Part shown: positions 24,519 through 33,600 of the stretch, piece after piece
Numbering within the stretch: the stretch's first letter is position 1
How the letters are laid out: each line of letters starts with the position of its first letter
From: Phycisphaerae bacterium
GTDB lineage: Bacteria; Planctomycetota; Phycisphaerae; Sedimentisphaerales; Anaerobacaceae
DNA: 64,000 nt
Reading direction: 5' to 3'
Assembly (NCBI GenBank): GCA_017993835.1
Contig: JAGOLX010000027.1
Span: 1-64,000 of the forward strand
Position numbers and translations under genes: made by a program
The notes under the pieces: model-generated
Database searches by the model: none
Seen by the model: the letters and a program-made list of their open reading frames with translations, nothing else
Told to the model about the DNA's origin: nothing

Positions 24519-24570
24519 GCCTATTCCATATGGAAATAGGCTTTCCTCGCGGGCCGATCTCGTGTAGAAT
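24519..24570 (+). promoter_or_regulatory. Near-palindromic operator candidate and -10 box before the GyrI-like gene
   Basis: GCCTATTCCATATGGAAATA (24519-24538, plus GGC) is a palindrome interrupted by one extra A. It touches a weak -35 (TTTCCT, 24542-24547) that is followed, after 17 bases, by -10 TAGAAT (24565-24570). The ATG is at 24634. The arrangement suggests a repressor or activator site for the GyrI-like gene. Confidence 0.4.
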
Positions 24571-24633
24571 AGCGGCACGCTGGCGAATTCCGGCAGCGGG
24601 TCTTCACCGTACCGGATTGTTGGAGAACGTGCG

Positions 24634-25101
24634 ATGAGCGACGTGGTCATCAAGAACGTGGAACCCCGGCTGGTCGTGGGGATGCGCAAGCGAGGCACCT
24701 ACGCCCAGATTCGTCCGATGCTCGCCGGCGTTCGCAAGTACATCGAGGCCCACGGGGCCCAGATCGTCGGGCCGCCCGCATTCATCTGCCACGAGACCCC
24801 CAAAGACGTCGTCCGCGCCAACTTGCAGCACAACGCCGATGTGGAGGTCGTGATTCCCGTTTCCACGCGGATCGCGGGCGACGAGGAGACCACGTGCTAC
24901 GAGCTGGCGGGCGGCGATATGGCGGTGGTGACGCACAAGGGTCCCTACGAGAAGTCCGCGGTGACCTATAAAAGGCTCTTCGCGTGGATCGCGGAGAATC
25001 ACAAGAGAGTGGCCGGACCGACGCGGGAAGTGTACCTCAACGACCCGGCGAAGGTGACGCCGGAGGAACTCCTGACGGAGATCTACGCGCCGGTGGCATG
25101 A
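24634..25101 (+). CDS. GyrI-like small-molecule-binding domain protein
   Basis: 155 aa, a stand-alone GyrI-like/AraC effector-binding (SOUL-like) domain: VVIKNVEPRLVVGMRKRGTYAQI at the start, HETPKDV, then DVEVVIPVSTRI and ELAGGDMAVVTHKGPYEKSAV, ending REVYLNDP...LLTEIYAPV. The Glu in VYLNDP...LTEIY is the usual ligand-binding acid. Such domains bind amphipathic cations or act as cyclopropanoid hydrolases. No DNA-binding domain is attached. The gene is convergent with the PTS-like gene, with no spacing between the two stops. Confidence 0.85.
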   Translation: MSDVVIKNVEPRLVVGMRKRGTYAQIRPMLAGVRKYIEAHGAQIVGPPAFICHETPKDVVRANLQHNADVEVVIPVSTRIAGDEETTCYELAGGDMAVVTHKGPYEKSAVTYKRLFAWIAENHKRVAGPTREVYLNDPAKVTPEELLTEIYAPVA

Positions 25102-25578
25102 TCAGCCGCCCTTGTCGAAGAATGCCCAAACCTGCTCGGCGGTCGGCAGACTCGCGACGACGTCGGGCGTCGAAGGGTCCTGGCAGATCCTGGCCAGACT
25201 GCTGAGCGCCTGGAGATACGCGCCCGGCGCGGTCTTCGGCGCGAGGGTCAGCACGACGAGTTTGACAAGACTGTCCGGCCTGAGGGGATCGTACACAATC
25301 CCTTGCAACGAGGTCGCCACTCCCACGACGAGACCGTCAATCGCCTCCAGGCGGGCGTGGGGCATCGCCAGCCCCGGCGCTACGAGGGTCGCCAGATCCG
25401 TCTCACGCTCCAGAACCGCCCGATGCGCCTGCTCAATGCTGCCGATCCCCCGACGGCGGGCCAATACCTCCAGCAGACCCCGGAGGACCTTGTCGCGATC
25501 CTTCTCCTCGGTCTGGCACACCACGTCGGCGGGACTGAAGAGCGATGAAAACTGCGTGTGGTTGTTCTCGACGGCCAT
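25102..25578 (-). CDS. PTS EIIA type-2 (PtsN/fructose-like) domain protein
   Basis: 158 aa from ATG 25578; an in-frame GTG at 25596 is possible. A single EIIA-2 domain with the phospho-acceptor His74 in GLAMPHAR, preceded by LARRRGIGS and followed by LVVLTLAPKTAPGAYLQALSSLARI. No EIIB/EIIC, HPr or EI gene is in the window, so it may act as a regulatory PtsN-like protein rather than in transport. It lies 91 bases downstream of the membrane-fused sigma factor on the same strand, and could share its transcript. Convergent with the GyrI-like gene. Confidence 0.85.
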   Translation of the reverse strand: MAVENNHTQFSSLFSPADVVCQTEEKDRDKVLRGLLEVLARRRGIGSIEQAHRAVLERETDLATLVAPGLAMPHARLEAIDGLVVGVATSLQGIVYDPLRPDSLVKLVVLTLAPKTAPGAYLQALSSLARICQDPSTPDVVASLPTAEQVWAFFDKGG

Positions 25579-25669
25579 GGCCTCATAAGGCCGCACGCTG
25601 GTGGATTAGTCAAGGGCAAAATCGCTCCCCACAGTCCGGAAGATGAGCCGGGCGGAATCCAGCCGAGGT

Positions 25670-27109
25670 CTACTCATCCCCACGGGGCATTCGGCTCCTG
25701 TGAGAGACGTGTCGTGCCGCGAAGAGAACGAGAAGACCGACGAAGGTGCCGAGGACGATCAGGTTGATCGTCGTCAGGCTGACGTCGTTGATCGGATCAT
25801 AGTGCGTGGACTGCCGGTAAGCGTTTGTCCAGGCCGCCCAGCGGAGGTTGACAACCGTCAGCGTCATGGCCAGGAGCACGCAGACCATCCAGGTCGCGAC
25901 GGACCAGTATCGTTTCCGATCTCGCTGGGTGATCGCCGTAACGGTCAGCAGGAGCAGGACATCACAGGCGAGAATGGCGCCGATAGAGGCCCAGTCCCCT
26001 GCGATCCACGCAAAAGGCAGCATCCACGCGGTCCCGCCGAAGATGCCGCCGCCAAAACTGGAGTAGAGGCCCCGTGTGGTGATGGAAGCCGGCCCTGGCG
26101 GTCCGGGCTTGCGATACGTCCCGTCCTCGATCTGAATCCGTCTCTGGCGGGCGTTGCTCCACAGGATCAGAGGCAACAGAAGCGTGAAGAACGCCGCGAA
26201 GCACGACCAATACGCCCACCTGGGAATGATCCCGGCCAGGGCCGCTGTCAGCGGCAGGCCGATCAACGCGAACAACAGAAACCACACCAAGACAGTCATC
26301 CGGATCATGAACTGACGCTCGCGAGGCGAGCGGGTATTCTTGATGCTGCACCAGGAACCGAGGACGCCGCCGAGCAGGCCGAGGATCGGACCAAGGATAG
26401 CGCCGCTCAGGCCGGCGGCAGCGACCGTCTTGGTGACCGGCACACCTTTCGCCCCGACGCCGATGACAGCAGCAGTCGCTGGCGGCGTGATCAGCGCGGG
26501 CAACGCCGCGACGACTGCGATGGCGAACGTCTTGCCAGGACCGGAGCGGGCGAGCGTGTCCTCCACCAACGAAGAGACCTCCACCTTGATGAGCTGCCGG
26601 CCTCGATGGAGCCGCTGGCGAACGGTGTCTTCCGACAGGTCCAGATCGGCGGCGACCTCGCCGACGGACCGCTGGCTGCGATAGAACAGCACGAGCGGCT
26701 CGCGATATGGCAGGGGGAGACGACCTACCGCTGCCCAGACGATCTCCTGACGTTCCCTCGCGAGCGCGACCTCGTCGGGCTCCGGCCCGGTGGCCGGCAA
26801 TCCCGCTGCCCTTTCGAGCGGTTGGACCTTCCCCTTGCGGCCGGTTCGCTGCGAAGTACTGGCGAAGTTTCTCGCGATCGTGCAAAGCCAGGCGCGGAAC
26901 TTGCCCGGGTCGTGCAGTTGCGAAAGACTCTGCCAGGCACGGACGAAAGCCTCCTGGGCCAGCTCTTCACTCGTGCCGAAATCACCGGTGGCACTGTAGG
27001 TAATGGCACAGATCAGCGATTGGTATCGTTGGACGATCTCCCCGAAGGCCTCCCGGCTTCCCGCCAGACTCGCTCGCAGCAGCTCACATTCACCGGCCCA
27101 ATCACTCAT
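25670..27109 (-). CDS. ECF sigma factor fused to multi-pass membrane domain
   Basis: 479 aa from ATG 27109, behind GGAGAG; a TTG 15 bases upstream is the alternative. Residues about 10-85 are sigma2 (AFGEIVQRYQSLICAITYSA, SEELAQEAFVRAWQSL, FRAWLCTIARN) and 125-175 sigma4 (LPLPYREPLVLFYRSQRSVG, LDLSEDTVRQRLHRGRQLIK). The C-terminal 280 residues hold about seven hydrophobic helices with Gly-rich segments (GLSGAILGPILGLLGGVLG). ECF sigma factors with membrane extensions are known in Planctomycetota; the extension probably replaces a separate anti-sigma factor. No anti-sigma gene is adjacent. Preceded by a sigma70 promoter. Confidence 0.88.
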   Translation of the reverse strand: MSDWAGECELLRASLAGSREAFGEIVQRYQSLICAITYSATGDFGTSEELAQEAFVRAWQSLSQLHDPGKFRAWLCTIARNFASTSQRTGRKGKVQPLERAAGLPATGPEPDEVALARERQEIVWAAVGRLPLPYREPLVLFYRSQRSVGEVAADLDLSEDTVRQRLHRGRQLIKVEVSSLVEDTLARSGPGKTFAIAVVAALPALITPPATAAVIGVGAKGVPVTKTVAAAGLSGAILGPILGLLGGVLGSWCSIKNTRSPRERQFMIRMTVLVWFLLFALIGLPLTAALAGIIPRWAYWSCFAAFFTLLLPLILWSNARQRRIQIEDGTYRKPGPPGPASITTRGLYSSFGGGIFGGTAWMLPFAWIAGDWASIGAILACDVLLLLTVTAITQRDRKRYWSVATWMVCVLLAMTLTVVNLRWAAWTNAYRQSTHYDPINDVSLTTINLIVLGTFVGLLVLFAARHVSHRSRMPRGDE

Positions 27110-27133
27110 CGGGGATCTCTCCAAGGAAACACC

Positions 27134-27162
27134 AGTATAGTTCCACTATCAGAGAGTGTAAA
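27134..27162 (-). promoter_or_regulatory. Promoter of the membrane-fused sigma factor
   Basis: Minus-strand -35 TTTACA (27162-27157), 17-base spacer, -10 TATACT (27139-27134); predicted start near 27127, about 18 bases ahead of the ATG. It looks like a housekeeping promoter, not an ECF autoregulated one. Confidence 0.65.
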
Positions 27163-27234
27163 CGCCGTCTGAATGTGACAAGAAACGCGGCGGTCACCGA
27201 GGCCCGACGGACGGGAGACGCCAATGAGGAGCGG

Positions 27235-27870
27235 CTACTTCAGCTCGACGGACCAGTAGGCATGGTCGAGGAATTGTCTCCACGAACAATACCGCTGGTG
27301 GCCCAGGTGGATGTGGAGCATGGGATTGTGCTTGGGCTTGATGGGCTTTTGAATCAGGACCATGCCGGCCTGCTTGGGGGTCCGACCGCCCTTCTTGACG
27401 TTGCAGCCCGTGCAGGCACAGACGATGTTCTCCCAGGTCGCCTTGCCGCCCATGCTGCGAGGGATCACGTGATCCAGGGACAACTCGGTCGTGGGGAATC
27501 GCTTGCCGCAATACTGGCAATGGTTCCTGTCCCGAGCGAAGATGTTGCGGCGGTTGAATTTGACATCCGTGCGAGGCAGGCGATCGTAGAACAGCAGACG
27601 GATGATCCGCGGCACGGCGACATACAGGTTCACCGTCGAGACCCAGTCATAGGCGTCCGGCTCGAACTGATGCCGCGACTGGCTCACCTCGACCCAACTC
27701 TTGAAGTCGTAGTTCGTGTAGACGTCGTGCTCGCAGGAGACCACCTCCGCCAACTCGCGGCACAACAGGGAAAACGCGCGTTTCGCACCGACAATACGGA
27801 TGGCCATGTAGTGCTTGTTGAGCACCAGGACGCTGCAATCAAGCCCGGATTGGTACTCACCATCGGCCAT
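27235..27870 (-). CDS. HNH endonuclease
   Basis: 211 aa from ATG 27870, behind AAGGGG. N-terminal 100 residues (SVLVLNKHYMAIRIVGAKRA, LLCRELAEVVS) match the domain usually seen in planctomycete and cyanobacterial HNH proteins; the HNH core has Cys118-x2-Cys121, SLDHVIPRSMGGKATWENIV with Asp133-His134 and Asn148, and Cys153-x2-Cys156 for structural zinc. Such stand-alone HNH nucleases are widespread and mostly uncharacterised; no restriction or mobile-element genes flank it. Strong promoter immediately upstream. Confidence 0.88.
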   Translation of the reverse strand: MADGEYQSGLDCSVLVLNKHYMAIRIVGAKRAFSLLCRELAEVVSCEHDVYTNYDFKSWVEVSQSRHQFEPDAYDWVSTVNLYVAVPRIIRLLFYDRLPRTDVKFNRRNIFARDRNHCQYCGKRFPTTELSLDHVIPRSMGGKATWENIVCACTGCNVKKGGRTPKQAGMVLIQKPIKPKHNPMLHIHLGHQRYCSWRQFLDHAYWSVELK

Positions 27871-27891
27871 AATAACCCCTTGCTGTACGGG

Positions 27892-27920
27892 ATTATACAC
27901 CCCAGAGGTCCCGGCTGCAA
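27892..27920 (-). promoter_or_regulatory. Promoter of the HNH gene
   Basis: Minus-strand TTGCAG (27920-27915), 17-base spacer, consensus TATAAT (27897-27892). Start near 27886, leaving a short leader of about 16 bases. Confidence 0.7.
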
Positions 27921-27968
27921 GAGGTAAAATGGGCGATCTTTCGGCAAGACACGCCGATCACCGGCGCC

Positions 27969-28196
27969 CTATGGCAAAGGCTGCTTCTGGGAGGGGAGCT
28001 TAAGGACGACATTGGTCGCTCGCAGCCCTTTCTCCCCCTCGGCGATGTCAAACAGGACGACAACCCCCTCTTCCAAGGTTTTGAAGCCGTCTCCGGCGAT
28101 GCTGGAGTAGTGCACGAACACGTCGCGACCATCATTGGTTCCGATGAATCCGTACCCCTTGCGCGGATTGAACCATTTGACTGTTCCTTCCAACAT
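27969..28196 (-). CDS. Cold-shock domain protein
   Basis: 75 aa, single [23 protein letters not shown] contains RNP1-like KGYGFI and [10 protein letters not shown] contains RNP2 (VFVHY). It binds single-stranded RNA/DNA and acts as an RNA chaperone. Slightly diverged from CspA ([17 protein letters not shown] instead of VEF-D). Located between HNH and HU genes, all on the minus strand, with its own ribosome binding site (AGGAGCC). Confidence 0.93.
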   Translation of the reverse strand: MLEGTVKWFNPRKGYGFIGTNDGRDVFVHYSSIAGDGFKTLEEGVVVLFDIAEGEKGLRATNVVLKLPSQKQPLP

Positions 28197-28279
28197 ACTC
28201 TGAGGCTCCTATAGAACGACTCGCCGGAAGAATCATCCGTACCTCCGGCACCATACCCCGACGGGCGCCGCTGGGACCT

Positions 28280-28600
28280 TCACAGGCCCGGCTTGGCCTG
28301 CGCCGAGGCCCGAGCAGACGCGGTCAGGTGCTCTCGCATCAGCCGGCCCATCTTGAACTTCACTGTACGTTTCGTCGGAACCTCTACACGCTCGAGGGTC
28401 TTGGGGTTCTGCGCCGTCCGCGAGGCGCGAGTGCGGGTCTCGAACACCCCGAAATCCCTGAACTCCAGCCGATTATCCAGACACAGCTCTTTCACGATCT
28501 CATCCAGAAAAGCCTGTACGATCCGCTTCACAGAAACCCGCTTGGCCTGCGTGTGTTCTGCGATGCGATCGATCAGTTCTTTCTTCGTGACTGTCGCCAT
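28280..28600 (-). CDS. HU/IHF-family DNA-binding protein
   Basis: 106 aa. MATVTKKELIDRIAEHTQAK and FLDEIVKELCLDNRLEFRDFGVFETR are the HU dimerisation and beta-arm base; the arm carries NPKTLERVEVPTKRTVKFKMG. The sequence ends with a Ala/Lys tail. A nucleoid-associated protein that bends DNA; HU and IHF cannot be separated by eye, but RDFGVFE and RTAQNPKT are nearer to IHF-like forms. Promoter about 120 bases upstream. Confidence 0.92.
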   Translation of the reverse strand: MATVTKKELIDRIAEHTQAKRVSVKRIVQAFLDEIVKELCLDNRLEFRDFGVFETRTRASRTAQNPKTLERVEVPTKRTVKFKMGRLMREHLTASARASAQAKPGL

Positions 28601-28726
28601 AGGTTACCTCACCAAAAGAAAAGAGCCATGCCGACGGACACCTTCTCGACGGTCAGCCCACGGTGCAATCCCACAACTGCCGGGCCCAATGCCACCGGAA
28701 ACACCAAGGATGAACTTCTGCAAACC

Positions 28727-28755
28727 ACTATACAATAAAGACTTCTATGCGGCAA
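28727..28755 (-). promoter_or_regulatory. Promoter of the HU-family gene
   Basis: Minus-strand TTGCCG (28755-28750), 17-base spacer, TATAGT (28732-28727). The leader to the ATG at 28600 is about 120 bases. Confidence 0.6.
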
Positions 28756-28925
28756 GTACATTCGGGCAAAATTTTTCCACGGTTGACCGTCGCTGTCCCC
28801 GGCGGCATAATGGCCCTCTTGTGATCGCGTGGCCCGGACGCCTTGTCGATGAGACGGACCCAAGAGAGCCCGTCGGCGCCGCACGAGACCTGGAAGGCAG
28901 TCCCCTGCGGACAGGACAGGAACTG

Positions 28926-30563
28926 ATGGCTGAGAATCGAACGGACAGGACCGACAGAACCAGACCCGTCGTGAAGAAGAAGGACCGCGTGGCCGAGGTC
29001 GCCAACACCTTCGAATGGCTCATCACCGCCTTCATTCTGGCATTCGTGTTCCGGGCATTCGTCATGGAGGCTTTCCGGATCCCGACGGGCAGCATGGCCG
29101 ACACCCTCAAGGGAGCGCATTTCCGCCTGCGTTGCCCCCAGTGCGGGTATCAATACGATCACGGGTTCGTGCCGACGAACTACGGCATGGCGGACGACAC
29201 GATCCCGCCCGGCGCCATATCGATCCGCCAGCAGACGCGATGTCCGAGCTGCGGATACAGCACACCCGCCGGAGACAAGGTCCCGGTCGCCAACGGCGAC
29301 CGCATCCTCGTCCTCAAGTGCATCTACCAGTTCCAGGAACCCAGGCGATGGGACGTCGTCGTCTTCAAGAACCCCATCAACCCCTCGGAGAATTACATCA
29401 AACGTCTCATCGGGTTGCCCGGGGAGACCATCGAGATCATTGACGGCGACATCTACATCGACGAAGTGATCGCGCGCAAGCCTCCGCAGGTGCAGAAGGA
29501 ACTGTGGATGCCGATCTATGATAACGACTTTCGGCCGGTCAATCCGAACGAGCGCGCGGGTTTCAACGAGCATCGTTGGCAGCCCCCGTTCAACCTGGCC
29601 AGCTCGGCGTGGACGATCGACGAACAGAATCCCACCCGCCTGCTGTTGGATTGCCCCGCCGGAGAGCCCAGCGTGCTGACCTACGGAGGCCCGTCGGCCA
29701 ACGACTTCGCCGCGAGTTACGCCTACGACGATCTGTACATCAACAACCGCGTGCCGGTGGCCAGCGACCTGATGGTCCGCTTCTACGTGAATCCTGCAAG
29801 CTCCGAGGGGCGAGTCGGCATCACGCTGGCCAAGAACGGGATCGACTACAAAGCCTGGGTGGACCTGGCCGGCTCCATGGCCCTGACCAAGGTCGACAAC
29901 GGACAGGAGACCATCCTGGTCAGCAAAGAGGTTTCCTCGCCCCCGAAGCCAGGGGCGTACACGCTGGTCAAGTTCGCCAACGTGGATCACCGCCTGCTGT
30001 TCGATTTCGACGGCAACAGTCTGTCGTTCGATCTGGGACGGTTTCGTGATTCGCTGGAGAAGGGTTCGTCGCCGTCGCCTCGCGCCGAGATCTTCGGGGC
30101 CGGCAAGCTGGCCCTCTCGCACGTCGCGATATTCCGCGACGTCCACTACACAGGACGGGAAGGCGGGCGGCCGATCCGGGCCGTCGAGGACTCTCCATTC
30201 GAGCTCAGCGAGGACGAGTTCTTTGTGCTGGGCGACAACAGCCCGTGCAGCGAGGACGGCCGATGGTGGGGCCAGCCGACCGTCGCCAGCAAGGGCTGGA
30301 AGCCGCCGCGGGCCGGCATCGTGCCCCGCTACTACCTGGTGGGCAAGGCCTTGTTCGTCTACTGGCCGAGCGGTTTCGAGTTTCCCTGGCCCGAGCGTCT
30401 GAAGACCTCGCTGGTCGTCAACAGCAATCAGAATGGGGTGTTCCGCCTGCTGCATGGGCTTGTCTCGCTTCGGTGGATTCCGAACGTCGGCCAGATGCGA
30501 TTCATCTACGGCGGATCACCCGAAGAAACGAAGCCTTTGTCCCAGCAGTCGCAGAACAACTAG
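28926..30563 (+). CDS. lepB: Signal peptidase I with zinc-ribbon and beta-sandwich insertions
   Basis: 545 aa from ATG 28926; the frame is open to 28293 but that stretch is antisense to the HU gene. One N-terminal membrane helix (WLITAFILAFVFRAFVMEAF), catalytic Ser56 in PTGSMADTL, general base Lys159 in NYIKRLIGLPGE, and box E GDNS at 436-439. Two insertions are unusual: a zinc ribbon straight after box B (Cys70, Cys73, Cys106, Cys109) and about 240 residues (190-425) between boxes D and E that look like a concanavalin/LamG-type beta-sandwich (DLMVRFYVNPASSEGRVGI). Cleaves signal peptides on the periplasmic side. Next gene is a secreted GH78. Confidence 0.92.
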   Translation: MAENRTDRTDRTRPVVKKKDRVAEVANTFEWLITAFILAFVFRAFVMEAFRIPTGSMADTLKGAHFRLRCPQCGYQYDHGFVPTNYGMADDTIPPGAISIRQQTRCPSCGYSTPAGDKVPVANGDRILVLKCIYQFQEPRRWDVVVFKNPINPSENYIKRLIGLPGETIEIIDGDIYIDEVIARKPPQVQKELWMPIYDNDFRPVNPNERAGFNEHRWQPPFNLASSAWTIDEQNPTRLLLDCPAGEPSVLTYGGPSANDFAASYAYDDLYINNRVPVASDLMVRFYVNPASSEGRVGITLAKNGIDYKAWVDLAGSMALTKVDNGQETILVSKEVSSPPKPGAYTLVKFANVDHRLLFDFDGNSLSFDLGRFRDSLEKGSSPSPRAEIFGAGKLALSHVAIFRDVHYTGREGGRPIRAVEDSPFELSEDEFFVLGDNSPCSEDGRWWGQPTVASKGWKPPRAGIVPRYYLVGKALFVYWPSGFEFPWPERLKTSLVVNSNQNGVFRLLHGLVSLRWIPNVGQMRFIYGGSPEETKPLSQQSQNN

Positions 30564-30687
30564 CACAGGCGCCCCTCCGCGTGCGGGAGGGCCGATCCTG
30601 CCCATGTGTCCGCGACGAGGTCGTTTCAATCTTGCGGTCTGAGGACCGCACGTCCTCGCCACATTTTTCAGTAGGAGGTCGAGCACC

Positions 30688-33600
30688 ATGAAGACGTATG
30701 GATTCGTTCCCGGCACGATTATCGCAATGGCGTGCGTCGCGGGATTCGCCGCGACCGCGTCGTTGGCAAGCCCATTCGGAGGGGCAATACAACCGCGGGA
30801 CCTGCGATGCGAGTACCGGGCCAACCCGCTGGGGATCGACGTCGCCGAGCCGCGATTGAGCTGGACGCTCCAGTCCGGGCAGCGAGGCCAGGCCCAGACC
30901 GCGTACCGAATCCTGGTCGCCGGCGACCCGAAGCAGCTCGCCAGCGAGACGGGCGATCTGTGGGACAGCGGCAAGGTCGCCTCGGATCAGTCGATCCAGA
31001 TCGCCTATGCCGGCACGCCGCTGACATCCGGCATGGCCTGTCACTGGAAGGTGCAGGTTTGGGACAAGAACGGCAAACCCTCATCCTGGAGCAAGCCGGC
31101 CTGCTGGACGATGGGCTTTGTCGGCCGGGACTCGTGGAAGGCCCAGTGGATCGGGTTCGATGCCTCCCGCAATCGCGACCCCTCCGGGCGTAAGCTCGAT
31201 TTGTCCGGCGCCCAGTGGATTTGGCTGCCCGGCGAGAACGCTAGAAACGCCGCCCCTGTGGCGACGCGGTACTTCCGCAGAGAATTCACCGTTCCCGAAG
31301 ATCGCGACCTTGCCTCTGCGGTCTGTGCCGTCTCGGCGGACAACGGCTTCACGATGTTCTTCAACGGTCAACAGGTCTGCACCGGCGGCAGCTTCAAGGA
31401 AGCCGTGACCGCCGACCTCGCGAAGCACGTGCGCAAGGGCGCCAACGTGGTCGCGATCGAGGCCCAGAACGTGGGCGACGGCGCGAACCCCGCCGGCGTG
31501 CTGGCCGTGCTGGTGGTCCGCTTCAAGACTGGCAACCCCGAAACCATCGTCACAGACGGGCAATGGCGCAGTTCGGACATCGCAGCGGCCGGCTGGACCG
31601 ATGCGGGCTTCAACGCTGAGGGATGGCGCAATGCGGAGGCCCTTGGCGCCGAGGGCATCGGCCCCTGGGGCAAGGTGACCGTGGGACCGGCGGAGCTGTT
31701 CCTGCCTCCCGCTCAGTTCCTCCGCAAAGAGTTCAACGTGGAGAAGCCCGTCCAGCGAGCGACGGTGTACGCCTCGGCGCTGGGCAACTATGAGCTGCAT
31801 CTCAACGGTCGTCAGGTGGGCGACGCCTACTTCGCCCCCGGCTGGACCGACTACAACATCCGCGTCTACTACAACACGTTCGATGTCACCAACCAACTGA
31901 AGAAGGGCTTCAACACCCTGGGCGGCATCCTCGCCGACGGGTGGTACAGCGGCCATATAGGCTGGGGACGCCTTCGCGACCACTACGGCAAAGACACGCG
32001 GTTCTCGGCCCAGTTGACGATCGAATACACCGACGGCAGTTCCGAGACCATTCTCACGGACAAGACGTGGACCGCAGCCACCGGGCCAATCCTCGAAGGC
32101 GACTTCCTGATGGGCGAGACGTACGACGCTCGCAAGGAGATGCCCGGTTGGAGCACGCCCGATTTCGACGACGCCGCATGGAAGCCCGTCGATGTCACGG
32201 ACAAGCTCGCCGCTGCAATCGAGTCCTATCCCAGCGTCCTGGTCCGCAAGTTCCAGGAGATCAAGCCGCTGAGCGTGACCCAGGCGAAGGACGGCGCCTG
32301 CATCTACGACATGGGGACCAACTTCGCGGGCTTCGTTCGTCTGAAGGTTCAGGGCGCCGAACCGGGTCGCAAGATCGTCCTGCGGTTCGCCGAACGGCTC
32401 AATCCCGACGGCACGATCTACACGACGAACCTCCGCGGCGCCAGGACCATCGACACCTACATCTGCAAAGGGGACGGCAAGGAGGTCTGGCAGCCCCGGT
32501 TCACCTTCCACGGCTTCCAGTACGTGGAAGTGACGGGCTATCCCGGAACGCCCGGTCTCGATGCGATCACCGGCATCGAGTTGACGTCGGACACTCCCAT
32601 CGTCGGCAGTTTCGCCTGCTCGGACGCGATGACCAACACGCTGTACCACAACGTCTGCCAGACACAGCGGGCCAACTTCATCGAGGTCCCGACGGACTGC
32701 CCGCAGCGCGACGAGCGACTCGGCTGGATGGGCGACGCCCAGATCTACGTCCGAACCGCCACGTTCAACACGGACGTCTCCGCGTTCTTCACCAAGTGGA
32801 TGGTGGACGTGGAGGACGCCCAGCTCGAAAACGGCGGCTTCTCCGATGTCTCCCCGCGAAAGGTCGCCAACGGCGGCGGCACCGCCGCCTGGGGCGACGC
32901 CGGCGTGATCTGTCCCTGGACGATCTACACCGTCTACGGCGACACGCGAATCCTCGCCAGGCACTACGACGCCATGCAGAAATGGATCGACTACTGCAAG
33001 GGCACGACGAAGGGCACGCTGCTCCGCCCGGCGGAAGGCTACGGCGACTGGCTGAGCATCAAGGCCGACACGCCCAAGGACGTGCTCGCCACCGCCTACT
33101 TCGCCCACAGCACTCGTCTCGTCGCCCAGACCGCCGCGGTGCTCGGGAAGGTCGACGACGCAAGGACGTACCACCAGCTCTTCGAGCAAATCCGCGAGGC
33201 GTTCAACAAGGCGTACGTCTCCGCAGACGGTCGCATCAAGGGCGACACGCAGACCGTCTACGTCCTGGCCCTGGCGTTCGACCTGCTGCCGAAGGAGAAG
33301 CGTCCTATGGCGGCGCAGCATCTCGTCGACAACATCCGCGACCGCGACTGGCATCTCTCGACCGGGTTCGTGGGCACCAAGGACCTCATGGCCACCCTGA
33401 ACGCCATCGGGCGGACGGACGTCGCCTACCACCTGTTCCACAACGAGACGTTCCCGTCCTGGGGCTTCTCGATCCAGCACGGGGCCACGAGCATCTGGGA
33501 GCGTTGGGACGGCTGGACTCCCGAGAAAGGCTTCCAAGACCCCGGCATGAACTCCTTCGCCCACTATTCGTTCGGAGCGGTTTGCGAGTGGATGTTCCGG

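Noticed and set aside
28293-28925. A 211-residue N-terminal extension of the signal peptidase frame.
   Set aside because: It is antisense to the HU gene and its promoter; the ATG at 28926 gives the normal LepB N-terminus.
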